Source: Smallanthus sonchifolius (taxonomy: Eukaryota > Streptophyta > Magnoliopsida > Asterales > Asteraceae). From it: DNA of 64,000 nucleotides. This document shows positions 62,167 through 64,000 of the stretch, piece after piece. The stretch spans positions 24,174,350 to 24,238,349 of the forward strand of contig CM042030.1 in the NCBI GenBank assembly GCA_023525975.1. Reading direction: 5' to 3'. The position numbers and the translations under genes are program-made. Within the stretch, counting starts at the first letter, position 1. Every line of letters begins with the position of its first letter. Under the pieces are notes generated by a model. That model was not told where the DNA came from. It saw only the letters and a list, made by a program, of their open reading frames with translations, and searched no databases.

Positions 62167-62582
62167 CTCTTCTTGGATGATTAAGTTTCACTTAGGAGAA
62201 AATTTCCTTCACTTTTGATGTATTGGCCTAAAACTTTTATCAATTCAACGTTTATGAGTTTTGATATCTTGAGATATACCTATCATGTCCTCGTGCTTCC
62301 ATGCGAAGGTTGCTTTTATGCCCTTCAGGAAGTTCAGGATATCTTTTTCAATATCTTCAGGGATATTGCTCCCTACAAGGATCTTTACATCTGGATTTTC
62401 AGCATCCAGGGATACCTCTTTGACATCCTGCTCTTTAGCTTCTAGAACATCCCTGGCCTACTTTGTTAATTGCTATGCTTGCCTGGTTTTGATGGAGGCT
62501 TTCATCAAAGAAGTGTAGCAATTCTTAGCCTCTTGCTGGTCACTGTTAATCTTCACTACTCCCCAATGGGTTGGCAATTCCT
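62167..62582 (-). pseudogene. Tat-R degenerate protease-RT linker
   Basis: Short readable pieces on the minus strand (LPTHWGVVKINSDQQEAKN near 62535-62580) belong to the Tat pol upstream of RT. Many stops. Homology ends where copia integrase begins. Confidence 0.6.
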
Positions 62583-62926
62583 AAGAAATGCACCCAAGAA
62601 AAACGTGAGAAATCATCAGTTACAACTAGACAGTATGACTTACCTCCAATAGTCCTGATACTTATGGGCCCAAACAAATCCATATGTAGGAGCTCCAAAG
62701 GGGTATCGATAGAGTTTTGGATCCTGGGCTTGTGAGATTTCCGATGCTGTTTGCCCTTTTTACAAGGCATACAATCATCTACAATGGTAAATCTCAGCTT
62801 AGGAATCCTAGTTACCAAACCGTTTTGGACAAGATGATTCATTTTACGATAACAAAATGTCTCCGAGTTTCCTATGCCACAAGATTGAGTCAAGTTTTGT
62901 CGCTTTTGTAAGCAAACAAGTAGCAA
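62583..62926 (-). pseudogene. Copia integrase, N-terminal half (truncated by Tat-R)
   Basis: KMNHLVQNGLVTRIPKLRF, CMPCKKGKQHRKSHKP (finger cysteines), LLHMDLFGPISIRTIGGKSY with the first catalytic Asp, and DDFSRFSWVHFL. The sequence then switches to Tat. The finger histidine region before it is damaged by a frameshift near 62850-62890. Confidence 0.87.
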
Positions 62927-63326
62927 CTGATGAGGAGGTTGTGGCCACGCTCATATCAATCTGATAGGAGTCGTTTGTCCTTGGCGTGCTCATCAGAACC
63001 CAATCGTCAGGAACCACAAAACCAGGTTTGAGAACCAAGCATTTTGACTTGTCAAACATAACTGAGTACTCCTTGTCACACATTTGAGATACACTCAACA
63101 AGTTATACTTCAGCTGACAATAGTTGACATTTTCGAAGCTTATACATCCATTGGAAACCACGTCTTGAAAAGTAATACTACCGCCCTTCTCGCCTACAAA
63201 GACCACATAGTCGCCTCTGAATGGTTTAACATCTTGAAGCAAAGTCATATTTCCTGTCATGTGCCTGGAGCATCCACTATCTACGTACCAACGGTTAGAG
63301 ATAGTTCCCTTCGGATGTCCCTGCAC
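62844..63326 (-). pseudogene. Copia protease and pre-integrase region
   Basis: NRWYVDSGCSRHMTGNM is the copia protease motif with the catalytic Asp-Ser-Gly. SFENVNYCQLKYNLLSVSQM and ILWHRKLG (GAG-pre-integrase) follow. The frame is open for 160 codons but ends at a stop after GDILLS because of a small deletion. Similarity is to the SIRE/Maximus lineage by style. Confidence 0.88.
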
Positions 63327-63339
63327 GAGTCACAAGAAA

Positions 63340-64000
63340 TTAATTAGATTTGGAGACCCAAGCCATGGTGGTCTTGGGTCGTCCGTTTTTCTCAAAATAA
63401 ACTACCTCAACTAATTCACAATCATGACTATAAAAAATGGGTGAATCCTTAGAAGATTTGGGATCAGAAGATTGAGAACTTTCTGTTTTCTTGATCCAGG
63501 ACCTTTTCTTCTTTTCCATCTGAGCAATAGGCTTGCTAGTCTCAAATTTGGGTGAACTAGTGGAAGCTTCACCTGGTTGACTACCAGCTAGCTGCTGTTC
63601 AAGTTTTCTCAACCTTTTGTTCCTTCTTCTCCTCTGTGGCTTAGAAAGTTTCACCACGTGCTTCTCACCAGTTTGTGTACTACCAGAGGTAGATACACTA
63701 GGTTTAACAACTTGCTTTACCCCTTTAGGAACAGATGGTTCAGCCACATTTTTTTTTCGGTGGCTTAACCATTGGTTTCATTGGTGGCTTCACCACATTT
63801 GATTTGGGACTCTTGAGTTGCTTCACTGATGGTGTCTTAGGAGAAACAACTTGTTGTTGAATAGCTGGCCATTTCCCTTGGTTCTTATCAGGACAGTTCA
63901 CCCGGATGTGACCGACCATACCACAGTGAAAGCAAGCTCGTTTTTCTTTGTACGTCCTCTTGAAGGGTTTTCTACTTTTGGATGCAGATGACTCGGCTTG
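63340..64000 (-). pseudogene. Copia Gag C-terminal part (continues beyond the window)
   Basis: Near 63905-63945 the minus strand encodes the CCHC knuckle CFHCGMVGHIRVNC. A Lys/Pro/Ser-rich basic region follows (PQRRRRNKRLRKLEQQ) and a conserved-looking end (GRPKTTMAWVSKSN) before TAA at 63340-63342. An A-run (reverse of tttttttt near 63749-63756) may hold a frameshift. The protease begins in another frame just downstream. Confidence 0.82.

Larger units (their letters stand above)
56909..62582 (-). mobile_element. Tat-R: truncated Tat-lineage element, minus strand
   Basis: Right to left: RT (62166), RH, aRH, integrase, spacer, antisense gene (plus strand, 57325-57900), LTR 3' fragment (56909-57297). 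It lacks the 5' LTR, gag and protease at the right, where it abuts copia sequence at 62583. At the left it lacks the LTR front, the tail and antisense exons A-B. It is the best-preserved Tat pol in the window but is still broken. Confidence 0.87.

Overview
This window looks like nuclear DNA of a flowering plant with a retrotransposon-rich genome, plausibly a eudicot of the daisy family. The plant call rests on Tekay-type chromoviruses, Tat-lineage Ty3/gypsy elements, and a SIRE-like Ty1/copia fragment. The family-level call is an impression from sequence style and is not proven. I find no host gene, rRNA, tRNA gene or CRISPR array. Almost every base belongs to an LTR retrotransposon or its remains.

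Layout, left to right. Positions 1-683 hold LTR scraps. Positions 684-17981 are a degenerate Tat element in minus orientation (Tat-L), whose left part (684-1694) has been inverted. Tat-L is split by a full-length minus-strand Tekay element (Tekay-B, 1796-11525, TSD gactg) and by an LTR-like block (13519-15276). A short unassigned stretch (17982-18137) follows. Next is a plus-strand Tat element (Tat-C, 18138-55373) that carries two large insertions. Tekay-D (18456-36632, TSD acaca) sits inside its 5' LTR. A self-inverted non-autonomous element (LARD-E, 37988-48939, TSD cgtta) sits inside its integrase region. Tekay-D itself holds a young non-autonomous element (LARD-F, 19102-27706, TSD tcagg) in its 5' LTR. 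Positions 55374-56908 are mostly unassigned and end in a probable copia 3' end. Positions 56909-62582 are a third, minus-strand Tat copy (Tat-R), and 62583-64000 is a minus-strand SIRE-like copia gag-pol fragment running off the window.

Three things stand out. First, LARD-E has undergone an LTR-to-LTR internal inversion, which leaves two large palindromes (about 5.3 kb and 1.5 kb). The larger one carries an LTR promoter reading into its own inverted copy, the geometry of a natural hairpin-RNA silencing locus. Second, the Tat copies carry an antisense gene upstream of the 3' LTR with small spliceosomal-type introns at matching positions in diverged copies; in Tat-C part of that gene is triplicated in tandem. 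Third, LARD-F has lost gag and pol but keeps one reading frame for a proline-rich, coiled-coil protein with a C-terminal membrane segment, broken by one stop codon.

All autonomous elements are dead: stops, frameshifts, deletions and catalytic-residue changes are visible. Many stops are C-to-T or G-to-A transitions, as expected for heavily methylated DNA. Nesting gives an order of events: Tat-C is older than Tekay-D, which is older than LARD-F; LARD-E is younger than Tat-C; Tekay-B is younger than Tat-L.
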